Source of the DNA: Codonopsis lanceolata
Taxonomy: Eukaryota > Streptophyta > Magnoliopsida > Asterales > Campanulaceae
NCBI GenBank assembly: GCA_013146195.2
Contig: CM028384.1
Span: 72,887,990 to 72,951,989 of the forward strand
Length of the DNA stretch: 64,000 nucleotides
Direction: 5' to 3'
Below are positions 45,787-58,262 of the stretch, piece after piece. The notes beneath the pieces are model-generated. The model made no database searches. It was not told the DNA's origin and saw only the letters and a program-made list of their open reading frames with translations. The first letter of the stretch is position 1; every line of letters starts with the position of its first letter. Made by a program: the position numbers and the translations under genes.

Positions 45787-47705
45787 GAAATAATTGCGGT
45801 TCGGTATCATTTGGTGAAATTGTAACCGTTCAGCTATCCTATTTTTTTAAAACCTCTAAAGTCCATTATCGATAATTTCTTCCCAAAATATCCAAACATA
45901 CATCGTCCTCTCTCTCTAACAGAGTTTTCTCTCTTCTTCTTCCTCCTGTTACTTCTTTCTCTTCTCTCTATCACAGTCTCTTTTTTTCTTCCTCCACCTT
46001 CGTCTCCATCTCTCTTTTCTCCATTGCCGGCCTATTTTCATCTTCTCTGACTATTTTCTCTACTACGTTTGATTTCGGATGAACCACATGGCCCACACAC
46101 AGATTTGGGCGTAAAAAGTTTTTTGATGCCTAATTTATACACACAGATTTGGGGGCAGTGTTCAATTTATTAATTTCAACGTCAAATTTGTTCATTTCGA
46201 TGCCCACCGTTGTTGATATTTGGTGGTAGTGTTTAATTTATTCATTTCGATGCCAATTTTGACCATTACGATGCCCAACTATATTGATATTTTGTGGCAA
46301 TGTTCAATTATGCATTTCGATGCCCAGTATTTTCATTCCGAAGCCCAAATTTGGCAGTGGCCTTTTGAATTTCTAAGTTTAAATTTTGATGTATTTTATT
46401 TGTGCATTCCGATGCCCAAATTGGGCTGTGGCTTTTTGAATTCTAACGCCCAAAATTTGACAGATTTCAATTGTGTATTTCGATGCCCAATGTTTTTATT
46501 CCGATGACCAAATTGGGCAGTGACTTTTTAAATTTCGACACTCAAATTTTGACAGATTTTCAATTGTGCATTTCGATGCCCAATGTTTTCATTTTGATGT
46601 CCAAATTGGGTAGTGGCTTTTTGAATTTCGACGCCCATATTTTGACGAATTTCAATTGTGCATTTCGATGCTCAATATTTTCATTCTGATACTTAAATTG
46701 GGTAGTGGGATTTTTAATTTCGACGTCCAAATATTGACATATTTTTATATGTGCATTTTGATGCCCAATGTTTTCATTTCGATGCCCAAATTGGGCAGTG
46801 GTTTTTTGAATTTCGACGCCCAAATTTTGACAGATTTCAATTGTGCATTTCGATGCTTAATGTTTTCATTCTGATACCCAAATTAGGTAGTGGCTTTTTG
46901 AATTAATAAATTAAGCATTGCCACCAAATATTTACAAGGTTGGGCATCAAAATAGACAAAAGTGAACACTGCCACCATATATAAAAATAGTTGGGCCTCG
47001 TAATGGATAAATTATTGTTAGAATAAATAAATTAAACACTGCCACCAACTATCAACAAAGTTTGGCATCGAAATGGACAAAATTGAACACTGCCACCAAA
47101 TATCAACATAGTTGGGCATCGAAATTGATAAAATTATTGTCAGAACGAATAAATTAAGCAATACCACCAAATATCAAGAAATGTGGGCATCGAAATAGAT
47201 AATATTGGCATCAAAAGGAATAAATTGTTAACGGCCCCCAAATCTGTGTGTAAAAATTGGGCATCGGAAAACTTTTAAAGCCCAAAACAGTGCTTAAACA
47301 TCATTTTTTGGCCTTAAATCGAAGAAGTCGCGGTGTAAACCTGGTGTGTCTTGTAGATCTCGTCGAAAGCTTCGATTTGATATGTGGTGGATATTGTGTT
47401 TCATCCGGGATCAAAAGTTTTGGAGAAAATGATCGAAAGAGATGAAAAGAGGTCGACAATGAAGAAAAGAGATATGAAGACGAAGCTGGAGAAAGAAGAG
47501 AAAGAGAGCGTGACAGAGAGAAGAGAAAGAAGTAGCAGGAGGAAGAAGAAGAGAGAGTGTATGACAAAATGAAGAGAACAAAGTATTTGGAAGTCACAGG
47601 TAGTTTTGTTTTTTTTAATGAAAAAACACTTTATTGGTTGAATTTTAAAAAAAAAGACTAAAGAGATTATGATATCTCCAAAAGGTACCAGTCCGCAATT
47701 ATTCC
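45787..47705. mobile_element. Fold-back non-autonomous element, ends shared with the ATCGCGG family
   Basis: The left end GAAATAATTGCGGTTCGGTA pairs with the right end ACCAGTCCGCAATTATTCC; these ends and the adjoining bases (CTCTAAAGTCCATTATCGAT, TTAAAAAAAAAGACTAAAGA) parallel copies A-C. Inside are opposing arms (about 46084-46330 and 46915-47290, both built on TTGGGCATCGAAAT or its inverse) that would fold into a long hairpin around a tandem array at 46290-46910. A CT-rich tract near 45910-46020 faces a GA-rich tract near 47430-47560. ORFs of 62-98 codons inside are repeat artefacts. No transposase. Confidence 0.65.
46290..46910. repeat. ~92-bp tandem array inside the fold-back element
   Basis: The unit contains GTGCATTTCGATGCCCAATG, TTTTCATTCCGATGCCCAAA, TTGGGCAGTGGCTTTTTGAA and TTTCGACGCCCAAATTTTGA; about six to seven copies at 46290-46910. 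Period near 92-93 bp by eye. Confidence 0.8.
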
Positions 47706-47887
47706 AATAACTAACTATAGTTTTTCACGTAAATTTTAACAACTTCGTTTTTGTTTTTTTTACATTCTTTATATTTGCACATTAGCTTCTTCTACTATTC
47801 TATTACTTTTTTTTTTCCAATTATTATAAAATATAGATTCAAAACCCGACAATCAACTTTCTAAATCCTCATGCCCAACATACCTTA

Positions 47888-48602
47888 TGAAGGGACCTGA
47901 CCTGGGTCCCCCTACGTGGAGCGACCATGTGTATTCCAGCTGGACCTGGGTAGGGTCCACCATACAACAGACATGAGGAAAGTCAACCTTGGCCAGCGAC
48001 CATTGATGAGCCAACCATGATCCTCAACGATCCAAAGATCATTCCGACAACGAGCATGACCCAACCACCTAGACGAGGAATGATCATGCTCGACCGACAA
48101 ACCTTCCCTGATGTGACAAACCTGACATGTAGCTTGTACATAGCCTCCAGATGTCATCTTAACAGGATGCGAGCAAGTCATGCAAGCTGATCTATCATAG
48201 CGGCTTATCAACCACCCACTATAAATGTATCACACGCTACCTATCAACTAGTAGGAAGCTGCCAGCCAGCCGACCAATAACATGTCCCTATGCCCAAGGG
48301 TCCCTACGTCAATCATGATCCCCAAAGGGCACCACTATAAAAGGAAGCCTTTTCTTACAAGAAAGGTAAGTTCACTTGATATAAACATACACAATTGCAT
48401 TAAGAACAACAAGCTATATACACCATCATCGAAAGCTTAAGGGAACCCCTAGTTCCGACACTTATACTCCCTGATTACTGACTCTCACACCTGAGGGCTG
48501 TAGCTAGGAAACCCCCGGCACCCTAAAGGTAGTCTTATTTCAGGTGACCAAAGATCAAGAACAAACACAAAGCCCAGATATCCTATCAACTTCGGTACAT
48601 CA
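47888..48602 (+). mobile_element. Gypsy-like solo LTR (candidate)
   Basis: About 715 bp, GC-richer, coding-free. Near the middle is CACCACTATAAAAGGAAGCC (TATA box), followed by a CACTTGATATAAAC stretch, CTGATTACTGACTCTCACAC and finally AAAGCCCAGATATCCTA before TACATCA. The order of these blocks is the same in 49718-50295. A promoter followed by a short R-U5-like part and no ORF fits an LTR; no primer-binding site or partner LTR follows. Boundaries approximate. Confidence 0.5.
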
Positions 48603-48609
48603 AGTACCC

Positions 48610-49710
48610 ACATACACCGATGTGGATGTTGGTCAAGGACACGTCAGCTCAGGTCCATTACGTGAATAACCAGCATAATCACCCCATCTTTGTGGCATGA
48701 TCACCTTAAAAATTGAGGAAAGGTATGACACACCTAATAAAGTAAGTGGGAAATCATACATCCTTTTCGAACTTACGGTCCACTATTCTAGAGTGAAATG
48801 TTTTGGTTAAAGAGTTTACTTTAAAAAGTTATATTTACAGTTTATATATAAATTTTTAATTTTACCCTCCAAATGTTGTTGTTTATGGTCAATTATTTTG
48901 GTAATTATAATTAATTTAGTAATACTTGCGAATCCCTTAATTATTAGATTAATTTTCAGGAAAAATGGTTAATTTTTACCATTGTATTTTGACGAATCTT
49001 TATATTTTTCTAGTGTACTATTTTTCAAGAGAAATTGTCATTGTACTTTTACGGATATACACAATTTCGCCACTATCCCTAACTGACATCCAATTTTAAC
49101 GGAATTAATTTCAGTTGTCTTCCCTAAATTTTTTAAAATGTTAGAAGATCATTAATGATTGTTGATGTTAAAAGGTAAATTGTTTTTTTAGTTCTTAGAT
49201 TATAAGGGGATCATATTTTTTTCTTTTTTTTGCTTTTAAGGGATAAAAAGATGCTCTCTCCCTTTCGGACAAAGAGTCAACTGCTCCATTTTGGGATGTT
49301 TCGCTTAAAGATTTCATTTTCAAAAATTAAGGTATAAAAGTGTTATCTTATTATTAATAAATTGCTAAAAGTGTCATATTTTTTAAAAGTTTGACTTTCA
49401 AATGGGAACTCTTTACCTGGAACGGAGGGAGTACTATTTTATAAACAAAAAAAATAAAAGAATGAATGAATTATAAAAAATAAATAAGAGGAAAATATAT
49501 ATTGTTTGAATAAAAAATAAGAGAAAAATATTTAAATTAATTAAAATATACATTTTGTCTTAATGAATCATATTATAAAAATATAATAAGTTTAAAGGAA
49601 ATCTAATCAATTAACAAATTTTGAAAAAAATTAATTCATTAAATTTAGTTGTTAACACTCATTCATTTAATGTAATTTAATTAGTAAAGAAAATTGACTA
49701 AAATTATTAC
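48610..49710. other. Intergenic repeats between the two LTR candidates
   Basis: Holds a copy of the 38960-type dispersed repeat at 48950-49140 and a Stowaway-like MITE at 49254-49431 (left CTCTCTCCCTTTCGGACAAA, right GGAACGGAGGGAG then TA). No gene seen. Confidence 0.55.
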
Positions 49711-49717
49711 TTATTTA

Positions 49718-50295
49718 TGTGAGCTACCAGACCCAAATGACCCAAACAGCGGTCATGTGTCAAGCACTCCATCACTATTATCACGAGCGGGTCACATGCA
49801 TACATCATGGTGCGAGCTCGATTCAGGCATACCTGCAAGCAGGCAGCCTTCTACTTGCCGTCTGGGGGCCAAGCATGTAGCAAGCAGGCTAACATATCAG
49901 CGAGCATAGCCAACCCTCTCAGGAATTACGCCAACGGTCGTCTAGAACGTGTGGAGTTAATGCCAGGAAATCCGTCCTCACGTTCCGGACGTCGCGCACG
50001 CTTTTCTCGCTCGGGAATTCAATGCTCACGTCCCAGCCTTCAAGACTAGCTTTATATAAACCCTTCTCTAACATAGGGAAGATGTATGTTCACTTTTATG
50101 TAGGCCTAAACTCTGTTAAATTGTCATCTCATCTGTGTGTTCACTGATTATTACACCGGAGTGTATTTGTAGGGTAAGTCTTTGCCTAGCTCACGTGACT
50201 TTGAGTTTGATTGACAGGTTTGGGTCAAGAAGAGATAAAGCTCAGATATCCTAATTCACAAGCCCAGTGTAGCCACACCATTTTTGGATACATCA
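49718..50295 (+). mobile_element. Gypsy-like solo LTR (candidate), second member
   Basis: It begins TGTGAGCTACCAGACCC, has TAGCTTTATATAAACCCTTC (TATA box), then TGTGTTCACTGATTATTACA, GACAGGTTTGGGTCAAGAAG and AAAGCTCAGATATCCTA, ending TACATCA. Collinear with 47888-48602 but much diverged, so an older or different subfamily. The flanks ATTTA/ATATA are not a clean duplication. Confidence 0.5.
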
Positions 50296-51832
50296 ATATA
50301 TATTAATATTTTTCAAAATCCATTATAATTGGGAATTATAAAGAAAAAGTTATAAAAAAGTTTCAACCTATAATAGCCATCATGAAAATTTTGATGCCAT
50401 AATTGTTTTTTTTAATAATACTCTTTTTATAAGAATAATTTTGCACAATTTTTAATGTTATTTGATAATTTATGTCTTATATGTTTATTTAATAATTATT
50501 TATTAATTTACTAAATATTTTTTAATAATTTGTTTAAAATGAATTATTTTGAATAATTCGATAATTTATTAAAAATTAATAAAAAATAATTTTTGTTAAT
50601 ATTTTTTTATTAATTTATTTTTAATAATTATTAAGTATTATTTTAATAATTTAGTAAATGATTTATTAATAAAAAAGATAACCACATCCACACATGTGAT
50701 GATCCTAAATCGTTAAATATTTTAAAATAATTTAATCTCAACCGGTAAAGCTTTTGTCAATTGTAAGTGAGCTACTGAGGCGCTATTGTATTATTGATAT
50801 TTTTCTCTTAGTTTTTTATTTAGGCAAAATATACTTTCCCTTCTTATTTGCATTTTTATATTTCATTCATTTTTTCCTTCTTTTGTTCATAACATATTTT
50901 TTTTAACCTGTCAAAGAAAAAAAAATTGATAAGTTAAGAACTATAAATCATTTAATTTTTAACTTCAACTATCATTAAGCATCTTCCTACATTTTAAAAA
51001 CCTAAGGGGAGGCAACTTAAATTAATTCTGATTATGCCAAAAATGTGGTAACCTTGTCATATCGGGTTAGGGGTGCCGAAAGTGACAATGTCGGGGTCGT
51101 CGGATTCGTAGTCTGGCGGTGGTCGTCGTCGTGATAAAATATCTGACTTGTAATGTTTGTAAAATGAAGCACCATGAGCGAACGGGTTATCCCCGCCATA
51201 ATCCTCTTGTGTGAATTGTGATAATCATGATATGAATATGTGTATGTATAATGTATATGAGAGAAATTGTCAACCGTGAGGAGAGAGGAAAAATTGAAGG
51301 AGAGAGTCTCCCGTTCTCAAGTGAAAAAAAGAGCATGCCTCCAATTGGAGGAAGTTTCCATATTTATATTAATGGACTACCTTCACATGTTGGGCTAGGG
51401 TCCCTTTTTAGATACGAGCACGGGCCTCTTTTTGGATATAAGCTTGGCACAATCTTCTGAATATATTTGTGGAGTACTCTTTTGGGCCACCTTTTCGGAC
51501 CCAATATTTTGATACATTTCAAATTCCGTTAAAAATTAGATGACAATTAGTGATAATAGTGAAATTGAATCTCCATTTTCAAGTACAATTACAATTTTTT
51601 CTCAAAAAATAATACAGTGGTAAAATGTAACGATTGGTTTTACAATGATAAAATTAACCATTTTTTCCTTAATTTTTATGTAAACCGGAGAGGTTTTAAA
51701 TAAGAGCTTTTGGTAATTATGACTCAACTCGTGAGGTGTGATATTTACTAATGTGAACTCAACTAACATGGCATGCTAAATGAATCAAATAATTAAAAAA
51801 GCTCTCGTATCGTTGAAGTTTGAACAACCAAA
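50296..51832. other. Intergenic, AT-rich then GC-richer, no gene seen
   Basis: 50690-50870 is the reverse complement of 40686-40870 (CCACATGTG-flanked, TTAAATATTTTAAAATAATT), a dispersed family. 51060-51440 is GC-richer (GGGGTCGTCGGATTCGTAGT) with a 69-codon frame of no known content. 51510-51680 is an inverted copy of the 38960-type repeat. Confidence 0.45.
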
Positions 51833-53531
51833 GGCAAAACACACAAATGAGCCACCCAACTTTTCCATTTTTGTAATTCGGTCACCGAAAGTTTAAAATA
51901 TCTATTTTGGCTATCTAACTTTTGTTATGATGCAAGCGAGCCTATTATCTAACGGACGTTAGACCAGGACGTTAAGTTAAGGGGCAAAATAGGAAAACAT
52001 GTTTTAGGTGTTAACTTAGGTTAGATACATATTTTGCCATCATCTTCATCTTCTCCAAAAATATCTCAAATTTAAAAATCTCAAATTCAAGAAAATTTAC
52101 AAAGCCAAATTCAAGAAAACACACAAAGCTTCCCAAATAATCATCACTTCCATCGATATGGTGAAATTTCATCCATCACGAACACAGATGCATCACATAA
52201 ACACAAACCCATATCTGGATTGCTCCATCGTTTCCAACTCTCTCTCTCTCTCTCTCTCTCATACACACAGGCACAAACCCATATCAGGATTAATCATTCT
52301 CATCTCCCAGCTCGCTTCCCCTCAAATCAGAACTGAGAATATTGAAATCAATGCTCATTTTTCCGGTCCATCATAAATCAACTCAACAGAGACTATTGAC
52401 CATCAATTTAGCTTTAAAATAAAGCAAATCAAAAGCAAATTAATATTTCGAAGTAGTAGCCATTAACAACTTTAAATCAAATTGAGAAGAGTACATCTTT
52501 CCTCTTAATCATTCATCCATTTCCCTTTTCGACTGCATCTTGATTATGCAACTGGGTTGTTCGAAATTGGAAGATCTTATTTGAAATGCACAATGAGGGT
52601 TTCCAATTTCAAGCGCTAGGCTTGGATTTGCATAGATTCCACGAAGAGTGAAGATCGGAGTTGTAGATGGCAGAGGAAGACGACACTGGAGCTGGATTTC
52701 GATCCCTAGACTTGGATTTGCAAAGATTTCACAAAGAATGAAGATCAGAGTTGTAGATGGCGGAGGAGGACGACACTGGAGCTGGGTGGGCGTTGACTGA
52801 AGATAAAGGGCTCTGTACAATGCGAGGCGAGTAGAGCCAACACCGACGAGGACGTGATTGAGCAAGTTCTAATGAGAATGCACAATACATCTAGACTGGA
52901 ATTGTTGAGCGGGGAGAGAGAGAGAGAGAGGATGATGCAGGAGCAGAGGTGGCAGCCGACGATGATGGAAGATGGCGGGGCTGGAATTCCGGCGCTGTAG
53001 AAGAGAGAACCAGAGAGGGGAGCTTGTTCTCATGGCAGATTTGAATTGGAATTGTGGAGCGTGCATGGAGAGAGAGGACGAAACTAGAGCCAAGGTAGCA
53101 ACCGACGATGATGGAAGATGGCGGGACTGGAGTTCTGGCGTTGTAGAAGAGATAACCAGAGAGGGGAACTTGAATGTGAGGGAGTGCGAAGGAAGACGAA
53201 GTGGGGGAGCCGGGGAAGATGAAGTGGGGGAGCCAGTAGCCTTTTTAATTTAATTTTTTATTACACTTTGACCCCTATTCTTTGTACAAATGGCATATGT
53301 AATTATTTTTTTCAGTTAGACCCCTTTAGGTTTCTAAAATCACACAAAAAATGTATTTAGAATGGTAAAATAGATATTTGACATAACTTAACGGTTAAAT
53401 CTAACGTCCATCCAAAAATAGGCTCGCTTGTATCATAAAAATAGTTGGACGGCCAAAATAAATATTTCAAACTTTCGGTGGTCGAATTACAAAAAGTGGG
53501 AAAGTTGGGTAACCCAATTGTGTGTTTTGCC
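51833..53531. mobile_element. Mutator-like element, long inverted ends, perfect 10-bp target duplication
   Basis: The left end GGCAAAACACACAAATGAGC is inverted at the right end (GGCAAAACACACAATTGGGT), and similarity continues about 130 bases (TTTTTGTAATTCGGTCACCG, CAAGCGAGCCTATTATCTAA). AACAACCAAA flanks both sides exactly (51823-51832, 53532-53541). The interior holds two internal duplications: a ~105-bp unit around GAGTTGTAGATGGCRGAGGA (about 52625 and 52735) and a ~180-bp unit around GACGATGATGGAAGATGGCG (about 52959 and 53104). Frames of 74-118 codons cross these and carry no known domain; captured gene sequence is possible. Confidence 0.9.
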
Positions 53532-53640
53532 AACAACCAAACATAAGAAGTTTGAAACATAAAATTAACTAGTTATTGAGCTTGTGTACGGGTGTAATAT
53601 AAATTAAAGATCAATAATTTACTACTTATATTGATATGAA

Positions 53641-55115
53641 TGTTTCATCATATAAGAGAATATAATATATTTGTAATATATTTATATTTATATTTATATT
53701 ATAAGAGAATATAATATATTTGCAATATATTATATTTATAGTTAGTTTATACTTTCCTAATCCCTTTGGATTTAGGTTTCCTAATCCCTTTTGCATTTAG
53801 AATTTATAGGTTAAACTTGTGTAATAAGTATTGTACTTCTATATATATGTTCAGCATATCAATGGAAAGACTATGTCATTATTTCTAAACTTTATTTGTT
53901 TCTACATAGTATCAGAGCTTTGCTCCTAAACCCTCTTCTTCTTCTCTCACCGCCGCCGCCAACCAAGATCTGTCCACTCCCCCCCCCCCTAGAGCAACCA
54001 AAGGACACCTTGGTAAACCAAGCTCTACCAAGCTCGCTGAGGCCCTTCCTCAGCTTTAGCACCTATTACCACCAACATTCTGCCTCTATAAACCTGACAA
54101 CTAAAGCTGCTGCCAACGCCGCCCCTCCCTTACCTTGGCAACCTCTTAACCTTAAACCACCAACCTTCCGTCTCATTATACCTTACTCCCACCAAAGTTG
54201 TTGCCAACCCAGATCTGACCACCAAACCCAAGTTTAGATCCGAAAACTCTCCATAGCCAAGTCGGTTTCCCACCTTTGAGCAACTAAAGGACACCTCGGC
54301 TAACCAAGCTTTGACCAGCTCGCCGATGTCCTTCCTCAGTCGTTGTCTACCAACCTTCCGCTACCCTAATCCTCCTTCCACCACAAGGACTAGGACTTCT
54401 CGACCAAACCCAACTTTTACCTGCTCGCCGAAGACTCCTCCCTCAACTGCTCGCTCCTCGAGCACCACAACGACTAGGACTCTTCGGTAAAACCCATCTC
54501 TTGCCAGCTTGCCAAAGACTCCTACCTCAAATGCTCGCTCCTCGAGCACAACAAGGACTCCTCGGCTACACCCAGATCTCACCAGCTCGCCGAAGACTCC
54601 TACCTTAGTTGTTTGCTCCTCGAGCACCACAAGGACTAGGCCTCCTCGACCACACCCAGCTTTCACCAGCTCGCCGAAGACCCCTTGTTCACCCGCTCGC
54701 TCCTCGAACAAACCATGTCTCCTCGGTATACCAGGCTCTCCCCAGCTCACCGAAGACCCCCTTTTCACCAGCTCGCTCATCGAGCTAACCTTGTCCTTGG
54801 CAAACCAGGCTCTCACCAGCTCGCCAAAGACCTCTCGTCCACCAGCTCGCCGACCACTCCCTTACATTGTCAACTCGTGCGCTCTCAACATCTTCTTATC
54901 AAGATTGGTCTCTCCTAATGGTGATCCATCTTGCGGGAGCATATAAGAGAATATAATATATTTGTAATATTTATATTTATAGTAATATTCTCATTTGTAT
55001 TTAGACTCTCTAGGTTAAACTTGTGTAGCAAGTATTGTGCTTCTATATATATGTTCAACATATCAATGGAAATGATATACCATTATTCTTAAACTTTATT
55101 TGTTTCTATATTACA
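53641..55115 (+). mobile_element. Small non-autonomous Copia-type LTR element (TRIM-like)
   Basis: The 5' LTR (about 53641-53906) starts TGTTTCATCATATAAGAG and ends TTTCTACA; directly after is TAGTATCAGAGCTT, one base off the initiator-Met-tRNA primer site TGGTATCAGAGC used by Copia elements. The 3' LTR (about 54932-55115) shares ATATAAGAGAATATAATATA, GTTAAACTTGTGT and TTCTATATATATGTTCARCA. The ~1 kb interior has no gag, protease, integrase or RT. It is C-rich and contains a ~105-bp tandem repeat from about 54400 to 54830 (CCAGCTCGCCGAAGACTCCT with GCTCGCTCCTCGAGCACCAC), giving Pro/Ser-rich frames of 113-151 codons on both strands that I treat as artefacts. Exact LTR edges and duplication uncertain. 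Confidence 0.75.
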
Positions 55116-55123
55116 TTGATGAA

Positions 55124-56393
55124 TCATATATATAAAGTATAAATTATGCCTCAAAATGTAATAGATGTATTATACTTTTGTTTTTGTCAGCGGCAGCAGC
55201 CAAAACTTTATCTTTCGGATTATGGCTCGGTTTTGATCATATTGGAGTTTTGTCCGTGGAGAAAATATTGAAATAAATTTACGATATTATTTTATAGAAG
55301 TTACAATTAACATTATTTATAAATGAATATCGGTTATAAAAGTCTTTAGATAAAAGAGTTTTTATGTTAATCACTAAAAGTTATTTATCTAAATACTTTT
55401 TAAACAAATATCAATTTTCAACTAATGTTTGTTACATTACTTTTATTGGTAATTATATTAAAGATGCATCTTAGTGAAAAATTAGTGTTGTTGGTGAAAG
55501 AAATGATGCAGCTTGATGCATAGATTTCTTTACGTGTCATTTGTTTGCTGAAAAAAGTAATTGTGCAAATGTGTTCTACTCGGCGAGAGCATCGAAATGA
55601 TATATTTATTTGTTCAAATCGAGTTTTGGATAAATAAGATATCAATGTTTAAAGTATAATACTTGCTGAAAAATTAGTGTTTTAGTGAAGAAATTGTGCA
55701 ACTTGAGACACGATTGTAAAAGTTTTTTATCTAAGAACTTTTAAAACCATTATCAATTTCTAACCAATGTGAGATATATCTATTCTATAGGTAATAATAG
55801 TATAAGTCTTTTATTTAAAGTCTTGTAAAATTAAACCAACATCACTTTCTAACGAATGTGAGATACATTTATTCTATTAATAATAATAGTATAAATATTT
55901 TATCTTAAAAGTTTTGAAACCAACATTATTTTCTATTTAATGTGTGATACATCTCTTCTATTGTTAGTAAAAGAATTTTATCTAAAAGCTTTTAAACTAA
56001 AATAATTTTCTAATCTACCAATATGTGATACATTTCTTCTATTTGTAATAATAATAGAAATCTTCTATTTTTAAATATTTTAAAGAAATGTCACTTTTCA
56101 AGCCAATTCGAAATGTATATCTTCTATCGGTCATAATAGTTCAAGTCACTTATCTAAAAAAAATTAAGATTTATAATTCTTTGAAAACAATGGGGAATAA
56201 ATTATATTTATTGGTAAGATTTTGTCTAATGACTTTTAAAGCCGACATCAACTTCTAACAATTGTTAACATATATCTTCTTTTGTTACTTTAGTAAAAAT
56301 AATTTATCTAAATCTTTTTTAAACAAATATCAATTTTCAACAAATGTTTGTTACATCACTTTTATTTGCTCGTGCCGATGGCACGACACTAGT
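55124..56393 (+). mobile_element. Helitron, non-autonomous
   Basis: The 3' end is textbook: hairpin CGTGCC-GAT-GGCACG (56371-56385), a three-base gap, then CTAGT (56389-56393) before a T. The proposed 5' end is TCATATATATAAAGTATAAA at 55124 after an A. Internally there is a ~200-bp unit (GTGTTCTACTCGGCGAGAGC) at 55465-55690 and a decayed ~85-bp tandem array at about 55720-56380 (repeated TTTATCTAAAARCTTTTAAA and AATGTGAGATACATCTCTTC). The 3' end is strong; the 5' end is inference. Confidence 0.7.
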
Positions 56394-58262
56394 TTGAGAA
56401 TTTATTAATAAATGAAGCAGATAATATGTAAATGAATTAATATTTACTTATAATTTGTAGGGGTTGGATATATGTACCCTACACAACGAAAAGGGGAGAA
56501 AACCCAAATACCTAACAAAATAAAATATTTTACTTCGATATTTATTTCATAAGAAAACCAAGGCATAAATATTTTAACTGTAATTATTGTTAAAATACGA
56601 AAAGAAAATTTTATTGTTTTCTCAATAACGAAAACTCAGTCTTTTTCTTCTGGGGGTTCTTGCTTAACAACAATGGTTGGTTTGGAAACATGAGATGCAA
56701 GTGTCCGTGCCAATGACAGGGTGTCATTATGAGCGTGATCAATGTATGAACCGAACATGATGAAAATAAATTAATATATTCTTTTTTTAGGGGTTGTATT
56801 AATGTAAATTACATAACAAATCTCAAAAACTAAAAAATAACATATTTTATTGGTTGTAAAAGTTCATAACTCATCTTAAAAGAGTATAATTAAGCATCAA
56901 AAAGCATTCTCTCTCTCTCTCTCACATACACACACCAACCCAACACCTGTTAATTGAAATAAAATTAAAAATGAAAATCTTCGCAAACAAAATATTATTT
57001 CGAAATCGAAATCACAAAGATTTCAGACCAATAAGAGAAACTAAACACAACTTTTAAGAAATTAAAATACAAATATTCAAAATTACAAAAGTTGATTACA
57101 AAACTTAGAAACAAAATTTTTTTTTTGACAAAAATTAAACTGATTCAGTTAATGAACTACTAAATATTTGTAAAACCATAAAGGTCATTTTATTATTAAT
57201 GAACTACTAAAAATATTATTTTCTTAAAAAAATAACTTTCAAACGGGGCCTCTTTGCCCGGAAAAGATGGATTAATTAATAATTTGTAGACGAAATTGCG
57301 GTTGGAAAAAAAAAGGGTCCGAACAAAAATTAAATTGATTGAGTTAATTACGATAACATTTAATTTTTTTTATAAACCTTAAGATTTTTTTTTTTTTTAT
57401 TTGTATACGAAATTGTGGGCCAAATTTTTTTTAATTGATTAAGTTAATTACGATAACATTTAAAAATACAAAATAAAAATACAAAATTTCACAACCATAA
57501 AACTATAAAACCCTAAAATAATAACTGTAAAACGGTAATATCTCAATAAACACGGTGATGATTACGGCTTTGGAGAATGCGGTTGATGCTGATTTCATTG
57601 CGGAGCCATGATACAAAGAGAATGAAGGAGCATGAGAAGAATGTGTAGTAAACCCGAAAACCAACGTAAGGAGATGGGTCTTATGAGGAATTCTTTGTCT
57701 ATGTCAATGAATGAATGTGTAAAGATAGGTGACATAACTTTCATTGATGGTTGAAGGAGCTTCATTGTTATCTGGATTGTTTCGTTTGGCGTCCTGTTTC
57801 TTGAATTTCAATCTTAGATTGGGTTAAGGTAGGGTGAAACCGGTAGACGGAGAGGCCGAATTTACTGCAGATTTTCCAATATAAGCAACTTCATTACAAT
57901 TTACAGGACGTTTTTCAAAAGGACTCGACTTCTCGCATCTTTTGTATTGATCGTTTTTCAAAGAATACTTGGTCACGCAAAATAATCGAGCACACGGTAA
58001 ACATAATTCTTCCTATCGATATGCTCTCACACAAAAATACATATACAAAAAATTGCAATAATAAAAAAACATGTTTAAAACCGGGTAAAGTAAACTACTT
58101 TCATTTCCCAGACGAATAAAGAGATACATCAATACATACACACAAACATATGTCAACCAGATATTAGAAATATCAGAGCCAGTAGAATCAAATCAAGAAT
58201 GGAAACAATAATTTATACAGGCACAAAGACACACAAACGCACACAGAGCGCGAGAGGGAGAC
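56394..58262. other. Intergenic with a second Helitron-family copy
   Basis: 56690-57190 aligns in order with the 20324-21231 element (GATCAATGTATG, AAATTAATAT, the CACACACACCAACYCAACAC block, AATCGAAATCAYAAAGATTT). 57180-57260 has a decayed MITE. 57540-58180 shows no supported gene; a 50-odd-codon minus-strand frame ending near 57604 is unrecognised. Confidence 0.5.

Noticed and set aside
46220..46874. Repetitive 72-95-codon frames with CISMPNVFI-like repeats
   Set aside because: They are translations of the ~92-bp tandem array; frame and content change with the repeat, with no start context or domain.
53896..54946. Pro/Ser-rich frames of 113-151 codons on both strands
   Set aside because: They overlap each other on opposite strands within the tandem array of an LTR element, with no gag or other retroelement domain.
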